In this document: piece after piece, positions 18,127-26,374 of the stretch
How positions within the stretch are numbered: position 1 is the first letter of the stretch
Layout: each line of letters opens with the position of its first letter
Assembly: GCF_029581275.1 (NCBI RefSeq)
Contig: NZ_CP120742.1
Coordinates: 222,501 to 286,500 of the forward strand
Direction: 5' to 3'
Length of the DNA stretch: 64,000 nt
Origin: Micromonospora sp. WMMD1155
Lineage (GTDB): Bacteria; Actinomycetota; Actinomycetes; Mycobacteriales; Micromonosporaceae
Made by a program: the position numbers and the translations under genes
Notes under the pieces: model-generated
What the model saw: the letters and a program-made list of their open reading frames with translations, nothing else
Databases searched by the model: none
Told to the model about the DNA's origin: nothing

Positions 18127-18561
18127 GTGCTTCGCTATGTCATGCCGGTGGTGATCGGGCTGGGTTACGTCGGGCTCAACTCCTTCGTGCCGGAGCCGCA
18201 CCGGCGGCACCTGAACGCGCTCGTCGTCACCGGCGCCGGGGCCGCCTACATCAGCGGGGGCGGATTCGGGCTGTGGGAGCTGGCCTTCTGCGCGCTGCTA
18301 CTGGTGGTGGGCTACGCCGGGCTCACCTCGTACACCTTCATCGGCGTCGGATGGCTCCTGCACACGGCCTGGGACGTCGTGCACCACCGGCGCGGCACCC
18401 CGATCATCCCCTCGCTGCACGACTCGTCCTTCGGCTGCGCGCTCTGCGATCCGGTCATCGCGCTGTGGTGCTTCGCCGGCGGTCTGTCGGTCCGAGCCCT
18501 GTACGACCGGACCGTGCGGCGGGCGGACGATGCGCGCCCGGCGGTCACCGCCCAATCCTGA
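18127..18561 (+). CDS. DUF6010-family membrane protein
   Basis: A 144-residue membrane protein with about four hydrophobic helices (VMPVVIGLGYVGLNSFV, LNALVVTGAGAAYISGG, LAFCALLLVVGYAGLTSYTFIGVGWLLHTAWDVV, ALWCFAGGLSVRALY). A conserved histidine-rich loop HTAWDVVHHRRG and a SFGCALCDPVI segment are typical of the family I recall as DUF6010. No activity is known. The start is GTG 18127, with ATG 18142 as an alternative. The stop is 16 bases before the GlxA-type gene in the same direction, so cotranscription is likely. Both lie inside the islet bounded by tRNA-like remnants. Confidence 0.7.
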   Translation: MLRYVMPVVIGLGYVGLNSFVPEPHRRHLNALVVTGAGAAYISGGGFGLWELAFCALLLVVGYAGLTSYTFIGVGWLLHTAWDVVHHRRGTPIIPSLHDSSFGCALCDPVIALWCFAGGLSVRALYDRTVRRADDARPAVTAQS

Positions 18562-18577
18562 CTGGTTGAATTCCGCC

Positions 18578-19519
18578 ATGCACACAGTGGCCGTGCTCGC
18601 CCTCGACAGCGTCGTCCCGTTCGACCTGGCCACCCCGATGGAGGTCTTCCACCGCACCCGCCTGCCCGACGGCCGCGCCGGCTACCGCGTCCTCGTCTGC
18701 GCTGCCACACCGACGGTCACCGCCGGCGCGTTCAGCATCGCGGTGCCGTGGGGCCTGGACGTCCTCGCCGACGCCGACACCGTCGTCGTTCCGGGTGTCT
18801 CCGACCCCGCCGCCGCGACACCCGCCGCGGTCCTCGCCTCGTTGCGCGCCGCCGCCGCGAACGGCGCCCGGATCGCCTCGATCTGCGGCGGCGCGTTCAC
18901 CCTCGCCGCCACCGGCCTGCTCGACGGACGCCGCGCCACCACGCACTGGCTCGCCACCGAGCGGCTCGCCGCCCAGCATCCGCGGATCCAGGTCGACCCC
19001 AACGTGCTCTACGTGGACAACGGCCAGTTCCTGACCTCCGCCGGCGCCGCCGCCGGGCTCGACCTGTGCCTGCACCTGATCCGCCGCGACCACGGCGCCG
19101 CCGTCGCCGCCGACGCGGCGAGGTTGTCCGTCATGCCGCTGGAACGCGCGGGCGGACAGGCGCAGTTCATCACGCACGAACCACCGGCCCCCGAGGGGGC
19201 GACCCTGGAGCCGCTGCTGGCCTGGATGCGCGACAACGCCCGGCGTGAGCTGACCCTCGCCGACATCGCCCGCCATGCCGGCATGAGCACCCGGACGCTG
19301 AACCGGCGCTTCCGCGACCAGACCGGCACAACGCCGCTGCGATGGCTGCACCGGGTCCGCGTCCACCAGGCGCAGCACCTCCTGGAGACCACGGCCCATC
19401 CCGTCGACCGGGTGGCGACGCAGGTTGGCTTCGGCTCCACCACCGCCTTTCGGGACCGCTTCAAGCGGATCACCGGCACCAGCCCGCAGGCATATCGGCG
19501 TAGCTTCCGCATCGGGTGA
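18578..19519 (+). CDS. GlxA-type transcriptional regulator (DJ-1/PfpI domain + AraC HTH)
   Basis: A 313-residue cytoplasmic regulator. Residues 1-170 are a DJ-1/PfpI-like domain (VAVLALDSVVPFDLATPMEVF, then IASICGGAFTLAATGLLDGR with the nucleophile-elbow Cys). Residues 215-313 are an AraC HTH with LADIARHAGMSTRTLNRRFRDQ and VATQVGFGSTTAFRDRFKRITG. Members sense small molecules or control amine, nitrogen and stress genes; the target here is unknown, though the adjacent DUF6010 gene is the obvious candidate. The ATG at 18578 has no clear ribosome site; TTGAAT 6 bases upstream could be a leaderless -10. Confidence 0.88.
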   Translation: MHTVAVLALDSVVPFDLATPMEVFHRTRLPDGRAGYRVLVCAATPTVTAGAFSIAVPWGLDVLADADTVVVPGVSDPAAATPAAVLASLRAAAANGARIASICGGAFTLAATGLLDGRRATTHWLATERLAAQHPRIQVDPNVLYVDNGQFLTSAGAAAGLDLCLHLIRRDHGAAVAADAARLSVMPLERAGGQAQFITHEPPAPEGATLEPLLAWMRDNARRELTLADIARHAGMSTRTLNRRFRDQTGTTPLRWLHRVRVHQAQHLLETTAHPVDRVATQVGFGSTTAFRDRFKRITGTSPQAYRRSFRIG

Positions 19520-19570
19520 CCACAATGCAACGCCGTCGCCGCGAACGGACGGTGTGTCCACAAGAACGAA

Positions 19571-19609
19571 AAAGACCCCGGCTCGGCAAGTGACTGCCGA
19601 GTCAGGGCC
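19571..19609 (-). terminator. terminator downstream of pheT
   Basis: On the minus strand a hairpin with a perfect CTCGGCA/TGCCGAG inner stem and GGCCCTGA/CCGGGGTC flanks is followed by TCTTTTTC. It lies beyond pheT and the tRNA-like remnant and is oriented to end minus-strand transcription. The T-tract makes it the most classical terminator in the window. Confidence 0.75.
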
Positions 19610-19628
19610 TTGATCGTTGATCATCGGT

Positions 19629-19669
19629 ACGCCGCCAGGGACTCGAACCCCGAACCCGCGGATCAAGAG
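19629..19669 (-). other. tRNA 3'-half-like remnant (right copy)
   Basis: On the minus strand it reads CTCTTGATCCGCGGGTTC then GGGGTTCGAGTCCCTGGCGGCGT: anticodon-loop, variable region, a perfect T-arm (CGGGG-TTCGAGT-CCCTG) and a 3' acceptor-like strand. The 5' half is missing; instead the pheT stop is only 28 bases upstream. It resembles the attachment-site copy of a tRNA gene left by site-specific integration. Confidence 0.6.
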
Positions 19670-19697
19670 ATCGCGGGGCGGGGGCACGTCGACCCCG

Positions 19698-22280
19698 TCA
19701 GGCGCCGCGCAGGGTGGCGCCGAGGCGCTCCGCCGCGACGGCGACCGCGGCGTCCCGCGCCGCGACCGCCTCCTCGACGGTGAGCGTCCGGTCCGGGGCC
19801 CGGAACGTCAGCTTGTACGCCAACGACCGGCGGCCCTCGCCGAGCTGCGCGCCGGAGTAGACGTCGAACAGCCGCACGTCCTCCAGCAGGTCACCGGCGC
19901 CGGCCTCCAGCGCCCGGCGCACCTGCTCCGCCGGCACCGACTCGTCCACCACCAACGCCACGTCGATGAGCGCCGGTGGGAAGCCGGAGACCGACGGCGC
20001 GGGCGTCACCGGGCTCGGCGGCAACGCGTCCAGGTTCAACTCCATCGCGCAGGTGCGACGGGGCAGCTCCAACGCCCCGACGACCACCGGGTGCAGCTCA
20101 CCGGCGTGCCCGACGACAGTGCCGTCGACCAGCAGCTCGGCGCAGCGGCCCGGGTGCCACGGCGCGTACTCGGCCGCGCGGACCTCCACCTGCTCGCCGG
20201 GCACACCGGCGGCGTCCAGCACGTCCCGAGCCGCCTCGATGGCGTCCGCCCAGCCGGCCGGTCGACCGGCACCCCACCAGCCGGCCGGGTCGATGTCGCC
20301 GGAGAGCACCGCCGCGACGTGCACCGGCTGCGCCGGGACCACCGCGTCGGCGGCGGCGAACTCCGCGTCGGTGGGCCGCCGGTCCACGCCCATCGCGGGC
20401 GGGCTGCCCGCACCGACGCGCGGGTGGAAGACCGCGCCGATCTCGTACAGGGCGAGGTCACGCTGGCCCCGGCCGAGGTTGCGCTTGAGGGTGCCGAGCA
20501 GCGGGCCGAGCAGCGTGGTGCGCAGCAGCGGCTCCTCCTCGGACAACGGGTTGGCCAGCCGCACCGCGGGCCGACGCGCGTCGTCGGCCGGCAGGCCGAG
20601 CTGGTCGGCCAGCTCCGGCGACACGAACGGCTGCGCGAGCACCGCCACGTACCCCCGCTCCGCCAGCGAGTCGGCGACCGCCCGGCGGCGACGCTGCCGT
20701 GGGGTCAGACCACGACCGGGGGGCGCGCTCGGCAGCACCGACGGCACCTTGTCGTACCCGTCGAGGCGGACCACCTCCTCGACCAGGTCCGCCGGGTCGG
20801 TCAGGTCGGGCCGCCAGGTCGGCGGGGTGACGCTCAGCACGGTCCCCACGCCGCTGGCCACACCGACCGTGCCCGGGTCCTCGGACAACCGGTCCGCGCC
20901 CTGCGCGACGGTGCAGCCGACCCGCTCCAGCAGCGCGACCACCCGCGCCGGCGGGTACTCGACGCCGACCCGCCGGGTCGGCAGGTCCGCCGGCAGGCTG
21001 ATCGGGGTACGCGGCCGGATGTGGTCGATGTCCAGGATCTCCGCGCTCGGCGTGCCGCCGCCGTGCTCGGTCAGCAGGCCCACGGCACGCTCCAACGCGA
21101 CGAGCGCCACGGCCGGGTCGACGCCCCGCTCCCAGCGCTTCGCGGCCTCGCTGAACAGCTTGTGCCGACGGGCGGTGCGCCCGACCATCGCCGGGTCCCA
21201 GTGCGCCGCCTCGAAGAGCACGTTGGTGGTGGTCCCGGTGACGACCTCGCTGGTCTCACCACCCATCACCGCGGCGAGGGAGATCGGGACGCCGTCGCCC
21301 CCGCCCCCGAGGGCGTTGGACAGCCCAGCGTCGCAGATGACCATGTCGTCGGCGGTGAGCACCCGGTTGACGCCATCCAGGGTGGTCAGCTTCTCCCCCG
21401 CCTCGGCTCGGCGGACCACCAGCGACCCCACGATCCGATCGGCGTCGAAGGCGTGCATCGGCTGGCCCAGCTCCAGCATCACGTAGTTGGTGATGTCGAC
21501 GGGCAGCGAGATGCTGCGGATGCCGGCGGTGACGAGCCGCTGGGCCATCCACGACGGGGTCGGCGCGCCTGGGTCGACGCCCCGGACCAGACGGGCGGTG
21601 AATCTGTCGCAGCCGACCGTGTCGCGGACCTCCACCGGGTACGCGGGCTCCTCGGTGCCGCGCGGCGCGGGCATCAGAGCCGGGTCGCGCAGCGGCACGT
21701 CGAACGCGTGCGACAGCTCCCGGGCCAGGCCGCGCAGGCTCAGCGCGTACCCCCGGTCGGGGGTGATCTCCAGGTCGAGCACGACGTCGTCGAGACCGAC
21801 CACCGGGCGCGCGTCGTCGCCCGGCTTGGCCGCCACGTCCGGCCCCAGCACGATGATGCCGGAGTGGTCGTCGCCCAGGCCCAACTCCTTCGCCGAGCAG
21901 ATCATGCCCGCCGAGTTGTGCCCGTACGTCTTCCGGGCGCCGATCGCGAACCCGCCGGGCAGCACACCACCGGGCAGGATCACCACCACCCGGTCACCGA
22001 CGGCGAAGTTCCGCGCCCCGCAGACGATCTCCTGCGGCTCGCCGGTGCCGTTCGCGTCACCCACGTCCACCCGGCAGAACCGGATCGGCTTCTTGAAGCC
22101 GGTCAGCTCTTCGATCTCGCGTACCTCACCGACGACGAGCCGACCGGTGACGCTCTCGCGCAGGTCCACGACGGACTCGACCTCGATGCCGAGGTCGACC
22201 AGGGCCTGCTCCAGGTCACCGGTGGGCAGGTCGGCGGGGAGGTCGACGTACTCCCGCAGCCAACTGACAGAAACTCGCAT
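19698..22280 (-). CDS. pheT: phenylalanyl-tRNA synthetase beta subunit
   Basis: Large subunit of the (alpha-beta)2 enzyme that charges tRNA-Phe; 860 residues, near the usual length. Order of domains: N-terminal tRNA-binding OB fold (about 40-150; VGDANGTGEPQEIVCGARNF), B3/B4 editing domain (about 210-390), B5 (about 400-480), catalytic-like core (about 500-730) and the C-terminal ferredoxin-fold anticodon-binding domain (about 765-858; FPPALIDVALVVDES to RTLTVEEAVAARDA). The ATG at 22280 follows pheS by 40 bases. A tRNA-like remnant and a T-tract terminator lie downstream. Confidence 0.98.
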   Translation of the reverse strand: MRVSVSWLREYVDLPADLPTGDLEQALVDLGIEVESVVDLRESVTGRLVVGEVREIEELTGFKKPIRFCRVDVGDANGTGEPQEIVCGARNFAVGDRVVVILPGGVLPGGFAIGARKTYGHNSAGMICSAKELGLGDDHSGIIVLGPDVAAKPGDDARPVVGLDDVVLDLEITPDRGYALSLRGLARELSHAFDVPLRDPALMPAPRGTEEPAYPVEVRDTVGCDRFTARLVRGVDPGAPTPSWMAQRLVTAGIRSISLPVDITNYVMLELGQPMHAFDADRIVGSLVVRRAEAGEKLTTLDGVNRVLTADDMVICDAGLSNALGGGGDGVPISLAAVMGGETSEVVTGTTTNVLFEAAHWDPAMVGRTARRHKLFSEAAKRWERGVDPAVALVALERAVGLLTEHGGGTPSAEILDIDHIRPRTPISLPADLPTRRVGVEYPPARVVALLERVGCTVAQGADRLSEDPGTVGVASGVGTVLSVTPPTWRPDLTDPADLVEEVVRLDGYDKVPSVLPSAPPGRGLTPRQRRRRAVADSLAERGYVAVLAQPFVSPELADQLGLPADDARRPAVRLANPLSEEEPLLRTTLLGPLLGTLKRNLGRGQRDLALYEIGAVFHPRVGAGSPPAMGVDRRPTDAEFAAADAVVPAQPVHVAAVLSGDIDPAGWWGAGRPAGWADAIEAARDVLDAAGVPGEQVEVRAAEYAPWHPGRCAELLVDGTVVGHAGELHPVVVGALELPRRTCAMELNLDALPPSPVTPAPSVSGFPPALIDVALVVDESVPAEQVRRALEAGAGDLLEDVRLFDVYSGAQLGEGRRSLAYKLTFRAPDRTLTVEEAVAARDAAVAVAAERLGATLRGA

Positions 22281-22320
22281 GACTTCAGACCACCGTTCCC
22301 GTGTCTCGTACCCGCATCGC

Positions 22321-23388
22321 CTACGCCCCGGTCCCGAGCGCGCGGCTGAACCGCACGTCGCCCTCGAAGAGATGGCGGATGTCGCTGACCCCGTGCCGGA
22401 TCATCAGGGTCCGGTCGATGCCCATGCCGAACGCGAATCCGGAGTAGACCTCCGGGTCGACGCCGCAGGCGCGCAGCACCCGCGGGTTGACCATGCCGCA
22501 GCCACCCCACTCGACCCACTGCGGGCCGTCGCGGTGCTCCGGGAACCACACGTCGAACTCCGCCGACGGCTCGGTGAACGGGAAGTAGTGCGGACGCCAC
22601 CGGGTCTTCGCCTCCGGCCCGAACATCGCCCGGGCGAAGTGGTCGAGCGTGCCCCGCAGGTGCGCCATCGTGATGCCCTTGTCGACGACCAGCCCCTCGG
22701 CCTGGTGGAACACCGGGCTGTGCGTGGCGTCGATCTCGTCGGTCCGGTAGACCCGACCGGGCACGATCACGTAGATCGGTGGCTTGCGGCTGAGCATCGT
22801 GCGGGTCTGCACCGTCGAGGTGTGCGTCCGCAGCACCAGGCCGGAGCCCTCCGGCGCGATGTGGAACGTGTCCATCAACCCGCGCGCCGGGTGGTCGGCG
22901 GGGATGTTCAACGCGTCGAAGTTGACCCATTCCAGGTCGACCTCGGGCCCCTCGGCCACCTCGTAGCCCATCCCGACGAAGAGATCACTGATCGACTCCA
23001 TCAGCGTGCTCAGCGGGTGCCGGGCACCGCGCGGACGCCGGTCGTAGGGCAGTGTGACGTCCACCCGCTCCTCGACCAACACCCGCTCGGCCTGCTCGCG
23101 CTCCACCACCTGGGCGCGCTCGGCGTACGCGGACTCGATGGCGCGGCGGGCCTCGTTGACCCGCTTGCCGGCGTCGGACTTCGCGGCCGGTGGCAACGCG
23201 CCGATCTCCCGGCGCGCCAACGAGACCGGGGACCGGTCACCGAGGTGCACCGGGCGCAGCGCGGTCAACGCGTCCGGGTCGGCGGCGGCGTCGAACGCCT
23301 TCGTGGCGTCCGCGACGGCCTCGGCCAGGGCGGCGGGGTCGAGCAGGGCGACCTGCTTCGGGTCGTACGGATCGTTGCGGTAGCTCAT
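22321..23388 (-). CDS. pheS: phenylalanyl-tRNA synthetase alpha subunit
   Basis: Catalytic subunit, class II synthetase fold, 355 residues. The N-terminal coiled-coil (about 1-105) is followed by [21 protein letters not shown], motif 2 near TSTVQTRTM and [26 protein letters not shown], and motif 3 [22 protein letters not shown] near 325. The ATG at 23388 (MSYRND) is chosen; upstream in-frame sequence is not conserved-looking. It leads pheST as a two-gene operon. No T-box or phenylalanine-rich leader peptide was seen upstream. Confidence 0.98.
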   Translation of the reverse strand: MSYRNDPYDPKQVALLDPAALAEAVADATKAFDAAADPDALTALRPVHLGDRSPVSLARREIGALPPAAKSDAGKRVNEARRAIESAYAERAQVVEREQAERVLVEERVDVTLPYDRRPRGARHPLSTLMESISDLFVGMGYEVAEGPEVDLEWVNFDALNIPADHPARGLMDTFHIAPEGSGLVLRTHTSTVQTRTMLSRKPPIYVIVPGRVYRTDEIDATHSPVFHQAEGLVVDKGITMAHLRGTLDHFARAMFGPEAKTRWRPHYFPFTEPSAEFDVWFPEHRDGPQWVEWGGCGMVNPRVLRACGVDPEVYSGFAFGMGIDRTLMIRHGVSDIRHLFEGDVRFSRALGTGA

Positions 23389-23511
23389 GGCGTACGGGCA
23401 CTCCCTCACGGCGGCGCCAGCCCTCATCGGGGCGGCGAAGCGAGTCTACGGACGCGCGGCTGTGCCGCAGCCCGCCGGTAGGAGTTGTGCAGGGAGCAGG
23501 TCAGGCCCGCC

Positions 23512-23531
23512 GCCCGCCGACACCGGCGGGC
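23512..23531. terminator. GC-rich hairpin between the TrmH-type gene and pheS
   Basis: GCCCGCC-GACACC-GGCGGGC forms a perfect 7-bp stem with a 6-base loop in the 220-base gap between the rRNA methyltransferase stop and pheS. It may terminate the upstream unit or attenuate pheST. There is no T-tract on either strand. Confidence 0.4.
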
Positions 23532-23609
23532 TGGCTAAACGAACGCCGTGGCGCGTTCATGGACGGACGCTCTCCCCTGCTCTCGGTCGCGCCAGGTGTG
23601 TGGACACCG

Positions 23610-24407
23610 TCAGCGCTGTGCTCTCGCTGAAGCGTACAGGCACACGGCCGCCGCGGCAGCCAGGTTGAGGCTCTCGGCGCGCCCGTACAGGGGCACCCGC
23701 ACCGTGGCGTCGGCGGCGGCGGTCAACTCCTCGGGCAGCCCGTGCGCCTCCGAGCCGAACAGCCAGGCGGTGGGCCCGACGAGTCGGCCGTAGTCGGTCA
23801 GGTCGTCGAGGTCGTCGTCGCCGTACCCGGTGGTGGCGAAGATCGACAACCCGGCGGCCCGCAGCGCGTCGACCACCGCGACCGGGTCGGGCGCGCGGAC
23901 CACGTCGACGTGGAACAGGCTTCCGGCCGAGGCCCGCACACACTTACCGTTGTACGGGTCGACGGCGTCCCCGGCGAAGATCACCGCACCGGCACCAGCG
24001 GCGTCGGCGGTGCGAAGCACCGTGCCGGCGTTGCCCGGGTCGCGGATCTCGGCCAGCACCGCCACCAGTCGGGGTCCGCCCGCGAGGGCCTGCTCCAACG
24101 GCACGTCCAGGTGCCGGCAGACGGCGACGAGGCCCTGCGGGGCGACGGTCTCGGCGAGCGCGGCGAGGGCCTCGTCGGTCACCTCGGAGACCGGCACGTC
24201 GGCGCGGGCCGCCGTGGCGGCCAACTCCGGGTGCCGGTCGAGCGCGGCGGGCGTACCGAAAAGCTCGGTCACCACCCCCGGCCGCGCGAGGGCCTCGCGG
24301 ACCGCCTGCGGGCCCTCGGCCAGGAACCGGCCGGTGGCGTCGCGGTCCCGGCGGCGTTGCAACCGGCGGGCGGCGACAACCCTGGGGGTACGCGGGGTGA
24401 AGGCCAT
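23610..24407 (-). CDS. TrmH/SpoU-family RNA 2'-O-methyltransferase
   Basis: A 265-residue SPOUT methyltransferase. An N-terminal substrate-binding domain (about 1-100) precedes the catalytic part. Motif 1 is RDPGNAGTVLRTADAAG near residue 135 with the conserved Asn and Arg, motif 2 is LFGSEAHGLPEEL near 215, and motif 3 is AESLNLAAAAAVCLY near the end. The knot binds S-adenosylmethionine. It lies between rplT and pheS, a common actinomycete position, and likely methylates rRNA or tRNA; the exact nucleotide is not inferable. The ATG at 24407 starts a basic segment (RRLQRRRDRD). Confidence 0.92.
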   Translation of the reverse strand: MAFTPRTPRVVAARRLQRRRDRDATGRFLAEGPQAVREALARPGVVTELFGTPAALDRHPELAATAARADVPVSEVTDEALAALAETVAPQGLVAVCRHLDVPLEQALAGGPRLVAVLAEIRDPGNAGTVLRTADAAGAGAVIFAGDAVDPYNGKCVRASAGSLFHVDVVRAPDPVAVVDALRAAGLSIFATTGYGDDDLDDLTDYGRLVGPTAWLFGSEAHGLPEELTAAADATVRVPLYGRAESLNLAAAAAVCLYASARAQR

Positions 24408-24490
24408 GATGTGCGCTCCTCCGGCACGATCGAGGCGCCCCCCGGACGGCGGTGCCGACACGGGAGACGCCTCGCTCTGGTGCGTGGGGA

Positions 24491-24883
24491 TCAGGCGGCC
24501 TGAGCCGCCGCGCCGCCGGTGCCCTCGGCCGTGACCGCGGCCCGGGCCAGCTCCACGATCGCCGCGAAGGAAGCGGCGTCGTTGACAGCCATGTCGGCCA
24601 GGATCTTGCGGTCGACCTCGATACCGGCCAGGCGCAGGCCCTGGATCAGACGGTTGTAGGTCATCCCGTTCGCCCGGGCGCCCGCGTTGATCCGCTGAAT
24701 CCACAGCTGCCGGAAGTCGCCCTTGCGGTCGCGACGGTCCCGGTAGGAGTACTGCATCGAGTGCAGCACCTGCTCCTTGGCCTTGCGGTACAGCCGGGAG
24801 CGCTGACCGCGGTAACCGCTCGCGGTCTCCAGCAGGGTACGACGCTTCTTCTGGGCGTTCACAGCCCGCTTGACGCGTGCCAT
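24491..24883 (-). CDS. rplT: 50S ribosomal protein L20
   Basis: Primary 23S rRNA-binding protein required for early 50S assembly. The sequence [26 protein letters not shown], with [20 protein letters not shown] near residue 50, is diagnostic. It is 130 residues; the final [12 protein letters not shown] extends slightly beyond the usual length. It is the last gene of the infC-rpmI-rplT operon, which starts at the long infC leader. An SD-like AGGAG precedes the start. L20 autoregulates this operon in some bacteria; no L20-binding mimic was recognised here. Confidence 0.98.
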   Translation of the reverse strand: MARVKRAVNAQKKRRTLLETASGYRGQRSRLYRKAKEQVLHSMQYSYRDRRDRKGDFRQLWIQRINAGARANGMTYNRLIQGLRLAGIEVDRKILADMAVNDAASFAAIVELARAAVTAEGTGGAAAQAA

Positions 24884-24915
24884 CTCAACTCCTTCTTACG
24901 TAAAGGTGGCGCGCG

Positions 24916-25110
24916 TCAGCGGCCGAGCAGCTTCTTGATGCGCTTGACGTCGGCCTTGGCCAGCACGACCGTGCCGGTCAGCCGGCGGGTCTGGGTGGAG
25001 GGCTTCTTCTCCAGGTTGTGGCGCAGGCCGGCCTGCTGGGCAACGATCTTGCCCTTGCCGGTCACCCGGACCCGCTTACCCATACCCGTGTGGCTCTTCA
25101 TCTTCGGCAT
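24916..25110 (-). CDS. rpmI: 50S ribosomal protein L35
   Basis: Small basic 64-residue ribosomal protein; MPKMKSHTGMGKRVRVTGKG and the C-terminal DVKRIKKLLGR are diagnostic. It is placed between infC (20 bases upstream) and rplT (32 bases downstream), the canonical operon order. The start ATG follows AGGGGAG. Translation is likely coupled to infC. Confidence 0.98.
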   Translation of the reverse strand: MPKMKSHTGMGKRVRVTGKGKIVAQQAGLRHNLEKKPSTQTRRLTGTVVLAKADVKRIKKLLGR

Positions 25111-25130
25111 GTGGAACGTCTTCTCCCCTG

Positions 25131-25799
25131 TTACTCGCCGCTGGTGGCGGCGGTGCCGGTGTCACCGGCGGCTGCTGCGGTCTCGCCGACCGCCGCGGCG
25201 TCATCGGCTGCCGGAGCGGCGGACTCGTCCGCGGCCCGGTCCCGAGGGCCACCGCGAGACGCCGTGGCGGCGACCGCGGAAGCCTTGACGGCCCGGTGCG
25301 GAGCGAGAACCATGATCATGTTTCGACCGTCCTGCTTGGGAGCGGCCTCGACGTATCCCAGGTCCGTGATCTCGGATTCGAGCCGACGCAGAAGCCGGTA
25401 ACCCAGCTCCGGACGACTCTGCTCGCGACCGCGGAACATGATCGTCACCTTGACCTTGTCGCCCGCCTTGAGGAACCGCACTACGTGACCCTTCTTGGTC
25501 TCGTAGTCGTGCGGGTCGATCTTCGGCCGAAGCTTCATTTCCTTGATGACGGTCTGCTGCTGATTACGCCGCGCTTCGCGCGCCTTCAGTGCGCTCTCGT
25601 ACTTGAACTTGCCGAAGTCCATGAGCTTGCACACCGGCGGGCGCGCCATCGGCGCAACCTCGACCAGGTCCAGATCGACGTCCGCGGCCAGCTGAAGAGC
25701 GCGCTCCAGCGGGACGATGCCCACCTGCTCACCCTCTGGGCCGACCAGTCGGACCTCACGTGCCCGGATCTGCTCGTTCACGCGTGGTTCGACGCTGAT
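25131..25799 (-). CDS. infC: translation initiation factor IF-3, AUC start
   Basis: IF-3 keeps ribosomal subunits apart and checks the start codon. The 222-residue protein has the N domain ([16 protein letters not shown] to about 85), the linker rich in basic residues ([11 protein letters not shown]), and the C domain ([17 protein letters not shown] onward); a 45-residue Ala/Asp-rich tail follows. The conserved N-terminus [10 protein letters not shown] begins with an ATC at 25799 that lies 4 bases after a perfect GAGGAGG (25804-25810). No ATG, GTG or TTG occurs between that site and the upstream in-frame stop at 25826. The first GTG (25781) has no ribosome site and would remove conserved residues. 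Rare starts that IF-3 itself discriminates against are known for infC (AUU in E. coli), giving autoregulation. Confidence 0.95.
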   Translation of the reverse strand: MSVEPRVNEQIRAREVRLVGPEGEQVGIVPLERALQLAADVDLDLVEVAPMARPPVCKLMDFGKFKYESALKAREARRNQQQTVIKEMKLRPKIDPHDYETKKGHVVRFLKAGDKVKVTIMFRGREQSRPELGYRLLRRLESEITDLGYVEAAPKQDGRNMIMVLAPHRAVKASAVAATASRGGPRDRAADESAAPAADDAAAVGETAAAAGDTGTAATSGE

Positions 25800-26060
25800 G
25801 GGGCCTCCTCGAGTCGTTTCTGCTCAGGTGCCGACCCCCGCGGCTCCCGGATGGGAACCGACCCGAAAAGCAGAAGGCCCCGGCGCATGCCAGGGCCCGC
25901 TCGACCGGTCGGCACGATCACAGGATCGCGCATCCGGGACCGGGACATGCCCGGAACCGGTGACCGGACCCGGCCACCGTGGCGGCGACTCGGGTGGGAG
26001 CAGGCGCTCCGCTTTCAAGGCTGCCTGCTCGCACGCGGAGACAGCCTGGTCGACTCGACA
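25800..26060 (-). promoter_or_regulatory. long 5' leader of the infC operon
   Basis: About 260 bases precede infC without a credible gene. The leader contains several GC-rich complementary stretches and the 9-bp hairpin at 25876-25897. A possible promoter lies near 26060-26090 (TAGTGT as -10, weak -35). Such leaders usually carry transcriptional or translational control of the IF3-L35-L20 operon; no Rfam family could be assigned by eye. Confidence 0.45.
25876..25897 (-). terminator. attenuator-like hairpin in the infC leader
   Basis: On the minus strand GGCCCTGGC-ATGC-GCCGGGGCC is a fully paired 9-bp stem (one G-U) with a 4-base loop, followed by TTCTGCTTTTCGG. That is intrinsic-terminator geometry with a moderate T-tract, 77-98 bases upstream of the infC start codon, and could serve as premature terminator. 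Confidence 0.6.
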
Positions 26061-26374
26061 ACACTACACCGACGTCCCGGCCACCCCCAAACCGGGACAC
26101 CCGGGGCACCAATTGGACGACCCCGCAGCACCGTCATACCCGGGGCGGCCGCCCCCGGCGAGCCGTGCGCGGACGCCCCTGCATCCCCTGCGCTCCCGCG
26201 CGGGGCGGAGCACGCCACGCGGGTGCTCCGCACGCCATGATCTGCACACTTTCGGTGAAGTTGCTGCCTCAGCGATGCCGGAGGCAGCAGTTTCACCGAA
26301 GTTGTCCGGATCTTGCGGTCCGGGGCGGGGTCAGGGGTCAGCGGCGAACGCCAGGCTGGCCGACGGCGCGACCT
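26061..26374. other. intergenic stretch holding an 80-bp palindrome
   Basis: Between the presumed infC promoter and the PH-domain gene stop there is no coding evidence. The region is very GC-rich except for the palindromic element at 26236-26315. Confidence 0.4.
26236..26315. repeat. 80-bp imperfect palindrome (MITE-like)
   Basis: The left arm starts CATGATCTGCACACTTTCGG and continues TGAAGTTGCTGCCTC; the right arm is its near-complement, ending GTTGTCCGGATCTTG. The inner 23-bp arms pair with only about 3-4 mismatches around a 10-base loop, and the outer 20 bases pair at 15 of 20. It is more AT-rich than its surroundings. It may act as a bidirectional terminator or be a small mobile palindrome. 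Confidence 0.7.

Noticed and set aside
19629..19669. Intact tRNA gene
   Set aside because: Only the 3' half is present; no D-arm or 5' acceptor strand is found before the pheT stop.
18545..19687. 380-codon minus-strand frame
   Set aside because: It is antisense to the GlxA-type gene and reads through the terminator and tRNA remnant.
25131..25781. infC starting at GTG 25781
   Set aside because: It has no ribosome-binding site and would delete the conserved ISVEPR segment; the ATC at 25799 has a perfect one.
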